Assembly: GCA_027492205.1 (NCBI GenBank)
Contig: JAOZFN010000005.1
Coordinates: 1 to 64,000 of the forward strand
DNA from: Thermoproteota archaeon
GTDB taxonomy: Archaea > Korarchaeota > Korarchaeia > Korarchaeales > Korarchaeaceae
Direction: 5' to 3'
DNA length: 64,000 bases
A program made the translations under genes and the position numbers. A model generated the notes under the pieces. That model saw only the letters and a list, made by a program, of their open reading frames with translations. It did not search any database and was not told the DNA's origin. How positions within the stretch are numbered: position 1 is the stretch's first letter; every line of letters begins with the position of its first letter. Shown here piece after piece: positions 33,408 through 42,480 of this stretch.

Positions 33408-34574
33408 ATGAGTCCCAGCCCGAGGGTAGATCCCGAATCTCTCAAGAGGACTCTGCTGGACCTCGTGTCCATAAAGAGCTACAGCGGGGACGAGGGTCAG
33501 ATAGCCGACTACCTAATCGACAGACTCTCGTCGGTGGCCGATCGAGTCGAGAACCAGCCCGTCTCCGACTGCGGTGGAAACGTGATTGCCCACTTCGGAG
33601 ACACCTCCAAGGACAAGATAATCCTCCTCTCTCACATGGATACAACGGAGGTCTTCGCGGGCTGGACCAGGAGTCCCTGGGGAGAGGTTGAGGACAATAG
33701 GGTTTACGGGCTGGGATCCCTTGACGCCAAGTCCTCCCTGGCCGCTATGATAGAGGCCACCCTCGTGGCGGTGAACGCGCTCGGGGGCACATCCACCCTT
33801 GAGAGGGGTGTGATGCTGGTAGCCGTGTGCGATGAGGAGGGATACAGCCGGGGCACTTATGAGTTTGTAAAGAGCGGAAAGGCCAACGGCTCAGTAGGCG
33901 CTGTGGTGGGTTCTCCGACCTCGTTGAGGATTGGACGTGGGGCCTACGGCCGACTGGTCTTCGACGTTGAGGTTAGGGGGAGGGCCTCGACCGATGTTGA
34001 GCAGGAGGGCGTCAACGCGATTGTTGAGGCGGCGAGGCTAGTCCTGTGGGCCGTCGACTATCCCAAACAGAAGTCTTCGGGTGGAGGATCCGTCGCGCCG
34101 CTCAGCATCAAGTCGAAGGAGACGATCATTGTCCACCCCGACCTCTGCATGTTGAGGCTGGACAGACACTACCCACCTGGCGAAGAGGAGGCGTCGGCCA
34201 AGAGGAAATTCCTCTCTTACCTGAAGCGTGTTAAGGGGCTCCGGGCAGAGGTGAAGGTGTCTCCAATCAAGAGGCCCACCCCCTTCCTGACCCCCTTCGA
34301 GCTCCCCAGCGATCATCCCTTCCTGGCGGCCTTCTCAGAGGCCTACAAGGAGGCCCTACCCGGCAGGGGCGTGGAGACCGTGATCGTACCAACTGTCAGC
34401 GACGCCAGCTACCTCCACAACCTGGCGCAGATCCCCGCGGTAATTTTCGGGCCGTCCGGGGGGAATAGGCACTCTCCCGATGAGTACGTCGACCTGGACT
34501 CGGCCGTCGACATGGCAAACGTGCTAGCCCACCTGATAATCTCACTCCAACGGGGAGAGATCCCTCAGGGCTGA
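33408..34574 (+). CDS. M20 family metallopeptidase-like protein
   Basis: Related to ArgE/DapE/carboxypeptidase G2 deacylases and peptidases. Metal-site segments are SHMDT (His), GLGSLDAKSS (bridging Asp), DEEGYSRG (catalytic and ligand Glu) and the late NRHSPDEYVDL (His). At the usual GEPT motif the sequence is GSPT, so one expected metal ligand is Ser. ATG 33408 is preferred to the GTG at 33399; a TATA-like ACTTATTTATC is 27 bases upstream. 388 aa. Substrate unknown; it is followed by a site-2 protease gene. Confidence 0.83.
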   Translation: MSPSPRVDPESLKRTLLDLVSIKSYSGDEGQIADYLIDRLSSVADRVENQPVSDCGGNVIAHFGDTSKDKIILLSHMDTTEVFAGWTRSPWGEVEDNRVYGLGSLDAKSSLAAMIEATLVAVNALGGTSTLERGVMLVAVCDEEGYSRGTYEFVKSGKANGSVGAVVGSPTSLRIGRGAYGRLVFDVEVRGRASTDVEQEGVNAIVEAARLVLWAVDYPKQKSSGGGSVAPLSIKSKETIIVHPDLCMLRLDRHYPPGEEEASAKRKFLSYLKRVKGLRAEVKVSPIKRPTPFLTPFELPSDHPFLAAFSEAYKEALPGRGVETVIVPTVSDASYLHNLAQIPAVIFGPSGGNRHSPDEYVDLDSAVDMANVLAHLIISLQRGEIPQG

Positions 34575-34604
34575 TGGTGGGGCGAAGCCCGAGCGGTGAG
34601 ACAG

Positions 34605-35759
34605 ATGAGTTTTCTGGGCATCCTCCTGTCCTACGCGATAGCGACGTCGGCGACCTCCATTTTGGCCAGGAAGTTGGGCATAGAGTGGCTTGAAGGCGGG
34701 CCCCTCTACCTCCAGATCAACTCCTCAGGTAGAATGAAGGAGATCCTGCTGAAACCAGCAAAGGTCCTCAGGAGGGCCTTCACAGTAGTTGGGGATCTCT
34801 CCACAGCTCTGGCCATTCCCCTCGGCTTGGTCACCGCTGCCTGGCTCGCAAGGATCACATGGAACTTGATCTCCTCTGGCTGGCAGGCTCCTCCTTCGGT
34901 ACTCCCTCCCATACCGGGTTTCACGCTCTCTCTCAGCTGGGGTGTTGTACTGGCTCTCTTTCTCACGCTGCTGGCCCACGAGCTGGGGCACGCCTACGCA
35001 GCGGTGGGAGAAGGACTCCAGATCAGGAAGATTGGCTTCTTCATCCTTCTCCTGATACCAGGCGCTTTCGTTGAGCTTGACGAGAGAGAACTTCTCTCAC
35101 TCTCACCGCGAAGATCCGCGAGGGTCCTGTCGAGTGGCATAGGGGCGAACGTGATCCTCGCCATTCTACTTCTGGCGGTGGGCCTAGGCACGCTTCAGGG
35201 CTTTCCAAGAACACCCTCTGGAATCTACGTGGAGCGAGTGGTCCCAGACAGTCCCTCTTGGGGGGTAATTCAGCCCGGTACCGTAATCTACGCCATGAAC
35301 TCCACACCCACCCCGACGATAGACGCGCTCTCCTCTTTCCTCAGGGGGGCAAAGCCGGGAGACCTGGTGATCTTAGACACCAGCGAAGGACCGCTGTCCC
35401 TGAGGCTTGGGTCTAGGCCGGATAACCAGTCGGCGCCATGGATGGGCGTGTTACTTTCTCCACTGGGGTACTACGCACCGAGAATCTCCATCCTCCCTAC
35501 ATCCTGGGCCTTCGAGCTCTCTAAGGACATCCTGCTGGCGATCCTGTTCAACCTGAGCGCCGCGGCAATCAACGCCATGCCCGCCCTCCCACTGGATGTG
35601 GGCAAGGTCCTGGCGATTCGCCTGGGGGTCGAGCTCACCGGCGAACGGAACCTCACTGACACCTTAGAGGGGAGGGTCGTGCTCGCGGTGTCTGCACTAA
35701 TATGGATCCTCTTGGCGGTAAATCTGGGCTACTCGGTGATTAGGTTTGTCGTCTCGTGA
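34605..35759 (+). CDS. Site-2 protease (M50) with PDZ-like domain
   Basis: Membrane zinc protease that cuts transmembrane helices, often to release regulators. The HELGHA zinc motif lies in a membrane helix near residue 125, and the third ligand is in NAMPALPLDVGK near residue 326 (LDG-type motif with a Val insertion). A PDZ-like domain (GIYVERVVPDSPSWGVIQPG) sits between. Several membrane segments. ATG 34605 follows GGTGAG; GTG 34596 is an alternative. 384 aa. A plausible target is a membrane-bound regulator such as the one at 39.7 kb, but this is conjecture. Confidence 0.87.
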   Translation: MSFLGILLSYAIATSATSILARKLGIEWLEGGPLYLQINSSGRMKEILLKPAKVLRRAFTVVGDLSTALAIPLGLVTAAWLARITWNLISSGWQAPPSVLPPIPGFTLSLSWGVVLALFLTLLAHELGHAYAAVGEGLQIRKIGFFILLLIPGAFVELDERELLSLSPRRSARVLSSGIGANVILAILLLAVGLGTLQGFPRTPSGIYVERVVPDSPSWGVIQPGTVIYAMNSTPTPTIDALSSFLRGAKPGDLVILDTSEGPLSLRLGSRPDNQSAPWMGVLLSPLGYYAPRISILPTSWAFELSKDILLAILFNLSAAAINAMPALPLDVGKVLAIRLGVELTGERNLTDTLEGRVVLAVSALIWILLAVNLGYSVIRFVVS

Positions 35760-36810
35760 AGAGCGGGTGGGGAATCCATTCTTCGGGGTGGCCCCGCCGC
35801 CTAAACCAGCCAGCCTCATTGATCGAGCGTTTAAGGCCGCCTTCTCCCCGAAGTCCCTCGGCAAGATACCCGACCCCGTTATGAGAGCCAGGGCCAGGGA
35901 GCGGGCCCGGATAGTGGCTTTCAGGGACGTAGTCTGGAACACGCTCCGTTCATCCGTGAGGTCATTCCCCCCTCTGAACTCGGTCCACCCCTTCTATAGG
36001 GAGCTGGCAGACGTGGTTTTCGGCGTCGACCGGCTCCGCCACTGCCTTGGGGCCCTAGAGTGGGCAGCCAAGGTGACGAGAAGGGTCGCCGCGGCCGAGG
36101 TGCGCAATCTCTACCGGGCAGAGGATTTCCCACGGCTCGAGTCTGTGAGGAAGAGGGCCATGGCGAGGATGGTCTCGATCGTCAGAAGGGTGTCCGAGGA
36201 GATAGAGTGCGTCAGGGAGGCCGCCGCTAGGCTCAGGAAACTTCCCTCCATAGATCCTCAGACGCCCACAGTGGTCATCGCCGGCCCCCCCAACACCGGA
36301 AAAAGCACGTTGGTGAGGAGAATCTCCACGGGCAGCCCTGAGGTGGCGGAGTACCCCTTCACAACGAAGGGGATCCTGCTCGGCCACGCCTCGCTCAGGG
36401 GGGTGGGCCGCGTCCAGGTGATGGACACACCCGGACTTCTGGACAGGCCGCTCCACGAGAGGAATGAGATTGAGCTCCAGGCTATTGTGGCCCTTAAATG
36501 GCTGGCCGACGTGATCCTCTTCGTGTCGGATCCCTCAGAGACCTGCGGCTATAGGATCGAACAGCAGATCGGTCTCTTGAGGGAGATAGCCTCTCAGTTC
36601 GGCGAATCGCCGATAATAGTCGTCTTCAACAAGGCCGATCTTGGAGGCCTATTTGAGAGGGGGGCGAGAGAGTTCACCAACGCGTGCCGAGACCCCGGAT
36701 ATCCCTACCTAAGGGTGTCTGCCGAGAGGGGTGAGGGGATCGAGGAGCTTCTCGAGGTGGTCAGGAGGGAACTCCAAGGTGGAAGAAGGAGAACTGGTGA
36801 TTCTCCTTAG
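35746..36810 (+). CDS. Nog1-like GTPase
   Basis: Obg-branch GTPase related to the eukaryotic 60S biogenesis factor Nog1. An N-terminal helical bundle of about 165 residues precedes the G domain with G1 GPPNTGKST, switch TTKGILLGH, G3 MDTPGLLDRP and G4 NKAD. The TTG at 35746 overlaps the S2P stop; GTG 35767 (GNPFFGVAPP) matches the usual family start equally well. 354 aa. It overlaps the downstream methyltransferase by about 30 bases. Confidence 0.88.
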   Translation: MSSREERVGNPFFGVAPPPKPASLIDRAFKAAFSPKSLGKIPDPVMRARARERARIVAFRDVVWNTLRSSVRSFPPLNSVHPFYRELADVVFGVDRLRHCLGALEWAAKVTRRVAAAEVRNLYRAEDFPRLESVRKRAMARMVSIVRRVSEEIECVREAAARLRKLPSIDPQTPTVVIAGPPNTGKSTLVRRISTGSPEVAEYPFTTKGILLGHASLRGVGRVQVMDTPGLLDRPLHERNEIELQAIVALKWLADVILFVSDPSETCGYRIEQQIGLLREIASQFGESPIIVVFNKADLGGLFERGAREFTNACRDPGYPYLRVSAERGEGIEELLEVVRRELQGGRRRTGDSP

Positions 36811-37819
36811 CGGGGAGCATCCAACTCTCCCTCTGCTCGAACTCCGCGGGGTAGTGGAGGCCGAGCGCGTCGCGGAGGAGCCGCATCTCCTGTCCCCCCA
36901 GGTTGCCCAGTTCTCCGCGCTAGACCCGTTAAAAGCGGCGATGACAGTGTCTAGGAGGGCCTCGTTCGCAAGATCCGTATCCGCCTACCTGGGCTCAGCA
37001 CGGGGATCCCTGAGACTCGTTAACGAACTCCTCGACAGAATCGATTGGTCAGGCCTAAAGGGCCCCTTTGCGGTCCGTGCAATACGCGTTCAGGGCGCCC
37101 TCAGGCAACTCAGTAGGAAAGAGATCTCCGAGCGGGTTGCGGCGTCCATCCTGAGGGCTAACTCTTCCCTCGAGGTGGATCTGGAGGCTCCAAGGACCGT
37201 CATTCTAGCCATTCTGAGCGGGAATCTCATTCACTTGGGAATCCTGTTGGCCGAGGTGGACCGATCAGCGTTCCGCGAGAGGGACGTGTCCAGGAGACCC
37301 TTCAAGCACCCAGCCTCCATGAATCCGAGGCTTGCTAGGGCGATGGTGAACCTGGCAAGGGTCAGAAGGGGAGACGTGGTGTTAGATCCATTCGTTGGCG
37401 CCGGTGGGATCGCTCTTGAGGTGTTATCGGTTGGGGGACGCCTGCTGGGATGCGACGTTGACCGGAGGATGGTGGCAGGGACCGAGCTAAACCTCCGGCA
37501 CTACGGCTACGCTGAGGGCTACCATCTATGGGTCTGCGACGCTACCTCCCTTCGACTTGACCGTCAGGTGGATGCCGTAGTAACCGATCCCCCCTACGGC
37601 CGCTCCACGCCGCTGACAGACCATCCCCTCCGGACGTTCTCGGCCTTAGTGTCTAGGGTGACAGATTTCCTCCGACTGGGCGGCCGGCTCGTCGCCGCTT
37701 ATCCGGCGGAGGCCCACCCCGACGAGGTGATCGCGTCGTACCTAGAGGTCGAGGAGGCGGTGGATTACAGGGAGCACAAAAGCCTAACAAGGAGGATAGT
37801 CGTGGCGAGGTCAAGGTGA
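36779..37819 (+). CDS. tRNA (guanine-10-N2)-methyltransferase (TrmG10)
   Basis: Methylates G10 of tRNA. The N-terminal THUMP-type RNA-binding region (about residues 1-150) is followed by a Rossmann methyltransferase with VVLDPFVGAGGIALEV (motif I) and TDPPYGRS (motif IV, catalytic Asp-Pro-Pro-Tyr). GTG 36779 with GGAGGGA eight bases upstream replaces the track start, which would overlap the Nog1-like gene further. 346 aa. The Trm11 family is the closest eukaryotic relative. Confidence 0.88.
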   Translation: MEEGELVILLSGEHPTLPLLELRGVVEAERVAEEPHLLSPQVAQFSALDPLKAAMTVSRRASFARSVSAYLGSARGSLRLVNELLDRIDWSGLKGPFAVRAIRVQGALRQLSRKEISERVAASILRANSSLEVDLEAPRTVILAILSGNLIHLGILLAEVDRSAFRERDVSRRPFKHPASMNPRLARAMVNLARVRRGDVVLDPFVGAGGIALEVLSVGGRLLGCDVDRRMVAGTELNLRHYGYAEGYHLWVCDATSLRLDRQVDAVVTDPPYGRSTPLTDHPLRTFSALVSRVTDFLRLGGRLVAAYPAEAHPDEVIASYLEVEEAVDYREHKSLTRRIVVARSR

Positions 37820-37825
37820 CCGCCC

Positions 37826-38731
37826 TTGAAAGTGACCTTCCTAGGGACCAGCAGCGCCGTGCCCACCAAGGACAGATCCCTGACGTCCATAGCCCTAGTC
37901 ATGGACGGAGAGTACCTCCTCATCGACGCCGGGGAGGGCACCCAGAGGAGGATCATCGAGGCTGGCCTGGGGTTCGGTCGCCTCAATAGGATTTTCATCA
38001 CCCATCTCCACGGGGACCACTTCTTAGGGCTCTTTCCGCTCCTCCAGACGATGGGGATATTGCGTAGGACCAGGCCCTTGGAGGTCTTCTCTCCACCGGG
38101 GCTTGGCGCGCTGATCGACAGCCTCGCAAAGCATGCCTCTTTCAGAGTAGATTTCCCCCTCAAGCTCGTCGAGTTTAGCGGAGAGGCCAAGTTCGAATTC
38201 AAGAAGTACACGGTTAAGGTGTTCCCAGTAGAACACGGAGACACGCCGACGTTCGGGGTAAAGGTCGTGGAGAGGCCCAAACCAGGAAAACTAGACGTTG
38301 AACTGGCCGACAGGCTCGGTGTCCCCCCGATCATGCGAGGGCTGCTGAAGAAGGGTATCCCGGTCAGATTGCCCGATGGGAGAGTGGTCCGTCCCGAAGA
38401 GGTGGTCGGCCCCCCTAGGCCCGGCAAGACGGTGGTCTACTCATCCGACACGAGACCCACGGAGGGGGTGATCCAAGAGGCCACCGAGGCCGATTTGCTG
38501 ATCCATGACGCCACATTCACGTCCGATCTTGCCAACAGGGCCGAGGCGACCGGACACAGCACAGTTGAGGAGGCCTGCGAGGTCGCTCTCAAAGCGAGGG
38601 CGGCCAGGCTGGCCCTCACGCACTTTAGCGCCCGATACAAGGAAGAAGACCTCAAGGAGATAGAGGACCGCGCGAGGGCGATCTTCCCAAACGCGTTCGT
38701 GGCCAGGGACCTCATGACGATTGAGCTGTGA
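37826..38731 (+). CDS. rnz: Ribonuclease Z
   Basis: tRNA 3'-end endonuclease of the metallo-beta-lactamase fold. Motif II THLHGDHFLG, the earlier FLGTSSAVPTKDRS and DAGEGTQRR, and the later SSDTRPTE and LTHFSARY motifs are all present. TTG start, 301 aa. It works with RNase P, whose protein genes are in this window. Its 3' end converges on UPF0201 with a 20-base overlap. Confidence 0.96.
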   Translation: MKVTFLGTSSAVPTKDRSLTSIALVMDGEYLLIDAGEGTQRRIIEAGLGFGRLNRIFITHLHGDHFLGLFPLLQTMGILRRTRPLEVFSPPGLGALIDSLAKHASFRVDFPLKLVEFSGEAKFEFKKYTVKVFPVEHGDTPTFGVKVVERPKPGKLDVELADRLGVPPIMRGLLKKGIPVRLPDGRVVRPEEVVGPPRPGKTVVYSSDTRPTEGVIQEATEADLLIHDATFTSDLANRAEATGHSTVEEACEVALKARAARLALTHFSARYKEEDLKEIEDRARAIFPNAFVARDLMTIEL

Positions 38732-39227
38732 ACGCGCTACCACGAAGGGCGGCCCTGACCTCTGCCTGCGTAGTCTCCCTCACTATCCTCCCTCCCGAGG
38801 TCTTAGGGGCCAACCAGTCAAGGAACAGGGTGACATTACCCTCCATATGCTCGGGAAGGATTATCTCCAAGTGGATAGCCCCAAGCGGGCTCTCTTCCTC
38901 TCCTTCGCACAGCACAATGGAGCCAGAGAGCGCGGCCTGCTTGTGAATCAGCAGCTCCATGACGGCTCCCCGCAGAGATGACCGGAGAAGCATGCGGGCG
39001 GTGTCTAGGATTCTATTTGTCCGGAAAGAGCTGCGCAGCTTATACAGTTTGTCTAGGCCAGAGGTCTCAAATCCCATGAGCCGCGGCCAGCCCTCCCCAA
39101 GCTGATCGGGGAGTTCATCCCCTTCGCTGACGGGAACTACGTTCTTAATCGCCTTCAGTACCTTAGACGGGTTCTCTGTTCTGTTTACCCATGCCGAGAC
39201 GCGTATTCTCACCCTACCCTCACCCAT
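38712..39227 (-). CDS. UPF0201 family protein
   Basis: Conserved archaeal protein of unknown function. Family pattern: RIRVSAWVNRTENPSKVLKA at the start, and a later helix plus strand with KQAALSGSIVLCEGEEESPLG. The ATG at 39227 has GGAGGTG five bases upstream and gives the usual family opening; the track start adds eight residues. 171 aa. It sits directly after the Toprim gene, a pairing also seen elsewhere in archaea. Confidence 0.8.
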   Translation of the reverse strand: MGEGRVRIRVSAWVNRTENPSKVLKAIKNVVPVSEGDELPDQLGEGWPRLMGFETSGLDKLYKLRSSFRTNRILDTARMLLRSSLRGAVMELLIHKQAALSGSIVLCEGEEESPLGAIHLEIILPEHMEGNVTLFLDWLAPKTSGGRIVRETTQAEVRAALRGSAFTAQSS

Positions 39228-39229
39228 AC

Positions 39230-39607
39230 TCACACCTCCAGGGAGAGGCACTCCTCCACCCTCACTGGGAGGCCCAGCCTAAGGTATCCCGCGACAGGCC
39301 AGCGGACGATGGTGGCGCCAAGCTGGCTCAGTTCAGACTCCAGCCTCTCTCTGATTTTCATCCCTTCTGAATCGAAGTCAGTCAGGATCACGTATCTTTT
39401 GCCGCAGACAGCCGGGGAACCCCCCACCCTCATTTCACGCGCTAGCTCGACAACCGTGATGAAGCGACCGCGTACCCCCAGTTTTACGAGAGCCTGAACG
39501 TCTCTCTTGCCTTCGACGACTATCAGAGTCCCCACCCGAACGGACTCCTCCGAGAGCGTCTTGGCCCAGCGCTTTATCCCCTCAACATCGAGCTGCGGCT
39601 TGGTCAT
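39230..39607 (-). CDS. Toprim domain protein (UPF0292 type)
   Basis: 125-residue protein with a stand-alone Toprim fold: catalytic Glu in LIVVEGKRDVQAL and the acidic DxD in VILTDFDSEG. Relatives include DnaG-type primases, topoisomerases, OLD nucleases and RNase M5. Archaeal members have no proven role; RNA or DNA cleavage is expected. Coupled to UPF0201 two bases downstream. Confidence 0.85.
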   Translation of the reverse strand: MTKPQLDVEGIKRWAKTLSEESVRVGTLIVVEGKRDVQALVKLGVRGRFITVVELAREMRVGGSPAVCGKRYVILTDFDSEGMKIRERLESELSQLGATIVRWPVAGYLRLGLPVRVEECLSLEV

Positions 39608-39689
39608 TAGACATGTTCACCTTCCCTCTTCGTTTCCCAGGTCTTCATCGATCTCGTTCGACAGTATTGGGCACACAGATCCGTCAATA

Positions 39690-39707
39690 AACGATTATGA
39701 ACGATTA
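39690..39707. repeat. Tandem AACGATTA repeat upstream of the membrane winged-helix gene
   Basis: AACGATTA occurs at 39690 and 39700, exactly ten bases apart, so both copies face the same side of the helix. The second copy runs into the likely TATA element GATTAATTAAG, whose distance to the ATG (about 26 bases) predicts a leaderless start. The layout fits an operator that blocks TBP/TFB binding. Confidence 0.55.
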
Positions 39708-39732
39708 ATTAAGTTCTCGGAATGTCGACCCG

Positions 39733-40893
39733 ATGCGCTGGTCGATAAATTCGACGTTCGTCGTTGCCGTCTGGTCGTTGGCCCTACTGTTAGTGCTGCC
39801 GCTTAAGACGCTACCAGTCAGTTGCGAGCCGACACCAGAGGAGCCTCCGTATTTGATTGAGTTCAAGGCCTATGTTGATGTCTCGAGCGATGACGCCTCC
39901 AGGGTCACCATATCGGGCACGCTCTTCAATCCGGCAGGCTCCAGAACGGCCGTCAAAGCGGTCTCTATCCCACTTGGGCCGGCCGAACTGATAAAACTGG
40001 ATCCGTCGAGCGTTTCGACGTCCGAGGGAGCGCGGGTCGAGATCCTCGATGGACAGGACGCCACGTCTCTCGTCGTAGTCCTTCCCTCTCCGGTACCCCC
40101 GGGCGAGAAGGGAGCCTTTCAGGTATCCTACGTCGTCCTGCCCGGCGGCTATGTCAAGCCCTGGATGCCCATCGGCGGCAACTCTACGGCCGGAGGTTAC
40201 AGAATGTTCAACTTCAACCTATACAACCCCAATTTGACCATGGTCCAGGGCATCACCGACGTGCAGGTCACAGTCCTCCTTCCCAGGGATGCCCTGCTCA
40301 CCCAGCTCAGCCCGCTCATGAACCTTTTCTATCCCAACAAGCCGGTGATCGAGGCGAATCTGGTTACCAGAAGGACGCAGGTCAGCTGGACAAATCTTAC
40401 GGTGGCGCCCGGCGAGGGCAGGCTCTTTATCGTTACCTATTCCCTGCTGGGAACCCCCAGCCCGCCGCCTCAGTCCCAGCAGAGTCCCCCAGGGAATACC
40501 ACGTCGGGCCAGGTAGCCCCCATGAGTATGGTCGTCCTGGTGGGGTCCAACGGCCTCGCAGCCCTGACCTCGGCCGCGCTCACTTACCTGCTGCTCAGGC
40601 GCAAATTGACGCAGCCCAGAGAGGCCCCCACGGTGAAGGAGGAGGCCCCGCCAAAGACGGTCCTCTCCCAACTCTCTCCGGAGGAGATGAAGATCCTGGA
40701 AACCGTGCAGGCGGCCGGTGGATCTGTATCCCAGCGGGATATCCCGCCCATGGTGGGCTTCTCTAAGAGCAAGGTCTCTAGAATGCTCAAGAGGCTGGAA
40801 GAACTTGGGTTGATAAATAGAACCACCCTGGGGAGGACCAAACTGATCGAACTATCTGAGACGGCCTCTCGATTGCTGAGTTCCTCGGATTAG
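39733..40893 (+). CDS. Membrane-bound winged-helix regulator with extracellular domain
   Basis: 386 aa in four parts: N-terminal signal or membrane segment (about 8-28), a beta-rich extracellular domain with several N-x-S/T sites (30-240), a Pro/Gln-rich linker, one transmembrane helix (264-288), and a cytoplasmic winged helix (316-380, with FSKSKVSRMLKRLEELGLI). This one-component design would pass an outside signal straight to DNA, possibly after proteolytic release. No family name assigned; related architectures occur in archaea. Likely to act on its own promoter. Confidence 0.8.
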   Translation: MRWSINSTFVVAVWSLALLLVLPLKTLPVSCEPTPEEPPYLIEFKAYVDVSSDDASRVTISGTLFNPAGSRTAVKAVSIPLGPAELIKLDPSSVSTSEGARVEILDGQDATSLVVVLPSPVPPGEKGAFQVSYVVLPGGYVKPWMPIGGNSTAGGYRMFNFNLYNPNLTMVQGITDVQVTVLLPRDALLTQLSPLMNLFYPNKPVIEANLVTRRTQVSWTNLTVAPGEGRLFIVTYSLLGTPSPPPQSQQSPPGNTTSGQVAPMSMVVLVGSNGLAALTSAALTYLLLRRKLTQPREAPTVKEEAPPKTVLSQLSPEEMKILETVQAAGGSVSQRDIPPMVGFSKSKVSRMLKRLEELGLINRTTLGRTKLIELSETASRLLSSSD

Positions 40894-40911
40894 GTCCCGG
40901 GTAAGAGGTGG

Positions 40912-40997
40912 TGCGGGGGGTGGGATTTGAACCCACGCGGGCCTACGCCCAGCGGATCTTGAGTCCGCCGCCTTGGACCAGGCTCGGCCACCCCCGC
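40912..40997 (-). tRNA. tRNA-Leu (anticodon CAA)
   Basis: Type II tRNA. Acceptor GCGGGGG/CCCCCGC, anticodon stem GCGGA/TCCGC with loop CTCAAGA, long variable arm of TGGGCGTAGGCCCGC type, T arm with GGTTCAAATCC. Discriminator A at 40912; CCA encoded (40909-40911). No intron. Confidence 0.96.
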
Positions 40998-41025
40998 CCG
41001 TGTGTGCTGATAGTGAGAGGACCTC

Positions 41026-41853
41026 CTATTTGACGTTTTTGCGGGCCGACCACCTCCCGGCTCTCTCGACTATCCTCCCGTAGAACCCCTCTGGTTCCGG
41101 ATACGTCCTAGCAAATCTCGGCCCATCCCCGACGAGCCTGATCCTCGCCTCCCTCTGTAGTGGGACTTCAACTTGGCCGTCTATGATTCCGACGAGGTCC
41201 CTGTTGGACTCCACCCTCACCTCGATGTTCATGGGTGCAACGAAGGAGGTGACCGGCACTATCATGCTTGGCGGCCAGGCTGCCAGCGGGGCGGCCACCA
41301 GGGCGTCGACCCTGGGGTCGACTAGCGGTCCGCCAGCAGACAGCGAGTAAGCCATCGACCCCAGCGGGGTCGCGAATATCAAGCCATCCGCAATGAACGA
41401 GTTCACAAACGCCCCACCAACGTACACCGAGAGCTTGCTTGCCTTCCCCCTGATGCCACAGGCCAGCAGAACCTCGTTTAACGCGGGGGAAACCGGAACT
41501 CCCTCGAGCCGGACGGCTGGGTGCGTGACGACCTCATAGTCCCCCTCGACAAGCCTCCTGAGACCTTTCTGGAGGCTACCTTCATCCAACTCCATTAGGA
41601 GTCCGTACGTTCCGTCCTTGACGCCGATCAAAGGGAGGGCTCCCCTTGAGTCGTGATAGGCCTTTAGCAGGGTTCCATCACCGCCGATCGCCATGACGAT
41701 GGCGCCGGGCCTGGACTCGACCGGCGAGGGCTCTCTGAGTATCTCTACTCCGTGGTCAGAGAGGAACCTGACCGCCCTCTCGGCCAGCCTGGATGCCTCC
41801 GGGCTATCCTCCCTCACGTACAGGTGAACCCTCTCTATCGGGTGAGCTCTCAT
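41026..41853 (-). CDS. nadK: NAD kinase
   Basis: Phosphorylates NAD to NADP. The diagnostic GGDGTLLKAY motif is near residue 57, NEVLL near 125, and the glycine-rich DGLIFATPLGSMAYSLSAGGP block near 155. 275 aa, ATG start. Minus-strand single gene between tRNA-Leu and GINS. Confidence 0.95.
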   Translation of the reverse strand: MRAHPIERVHLYVREDSPEASRLAERAVRFLSDHGVEILREPSPVESRPGAIVMAIGGDGTLLKAYHDSRGALPLIGVKDGTYGLLMELDEGSLQKGLRRLVEGDYEVVTHPAVRLEGVPVSPALNEVLLACGIRGKASKLSVYVGGAFVNSFIADGLIFATPLGSMAYSLSAGGPLVDPRVDALVAAPLAAWPPSMIVPVTSFVAPMNIEVRVESNRDLVGIIDGQVEVPLQREARIRLVGDGPRFARTYPEPEGFYGRIVERAGRWSARKNVK

Positions 41854-41904
41854 GAGGCTCGCGATCCCTGGCTTCAGCCAAGTTATTAGGCTGAGGCCCT
41901 CACC

Positions 41905-42480
41905 TTGCAGAAGGTGGGACTCCTACCCACGCTGTCGGCCGAGACGTCAAATCTGCTGATTAGTCTCTCAGAGATCCGAGTGAAGGTGATTAAGACTGTA
42001 GAGGGCCTTCCTGAGGAGTTCCCATGGCCGCTGAAGAAGGGCATGGAGATCGACGTCCCCGCGTGGCTGGCCGACACTCTAACATCGCTGGGAGTCGCAG
42101 AATATGCGGACCCCTTGGACCTCAAGTCATTCGAAACCCTTCTCAGTAAGGAGCTGGTGACCTCCCGCCTCACGAGACTCCCGCCGGCTACGTTCACATG
42201 GTTCCTGCGAGAGAGAAAGAAGATCGAGGTCGAGGCAGGCGATCCGCTCGCCGCGCGAAGGCTCTACATAACCGGGCGGGACCTGATCAAGAAGAGACTG
42301 TCTAAGGCCCTCAGATACGCTGTTCTGGCAACCGAATCTGAGGTCGTCGAAAAGAGGCTTGTAGAGAGGCTAACTCCACCTGAACGAGTTGTCTACGCTC
42401 AGATCAGGCTTATAATCGGTAGGTGGATAAGCTTACTCTTGGGCGAGAAGGGGGAGGATGGGGGAGACCGCGGAGTTTGA
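41905..42480 (+). CDS. GINS complex subunit
   Basis: Component of the CMG-type replicative helicase. 191-residue helical protein with the GINS A/B layout: acidic-basic N-terminal part (IRVKVIKTVEGLPEEFPWPL, KKGMEIDVPAWLADTLTSLG) and a helical half ending in LTPPERVVYAQIRLIIGRWI. The gene directly precedes and overlaps MCM by 23 bases, a linkage known for Gins23 in Crenarchaeota, so that subtype is likely. TTG start. Confidence 0.82.
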   Translation: MQKVGLLPTLSAETSNLLISLSEIRVKVIKTVEGLPEEFPWPLKKGMEIDVPAWLADTLTSLGVAEYADPLDLKSFETLLSKELVTSRLTRLPPATFTWFLRERKKIEVEAGDPLAARRLYITGRDLIKKRLSKALRYAVLATESEVVEKRLVERLTPPERVVYAQIRLIIGRWISLLLGEKGEDGGDRGV

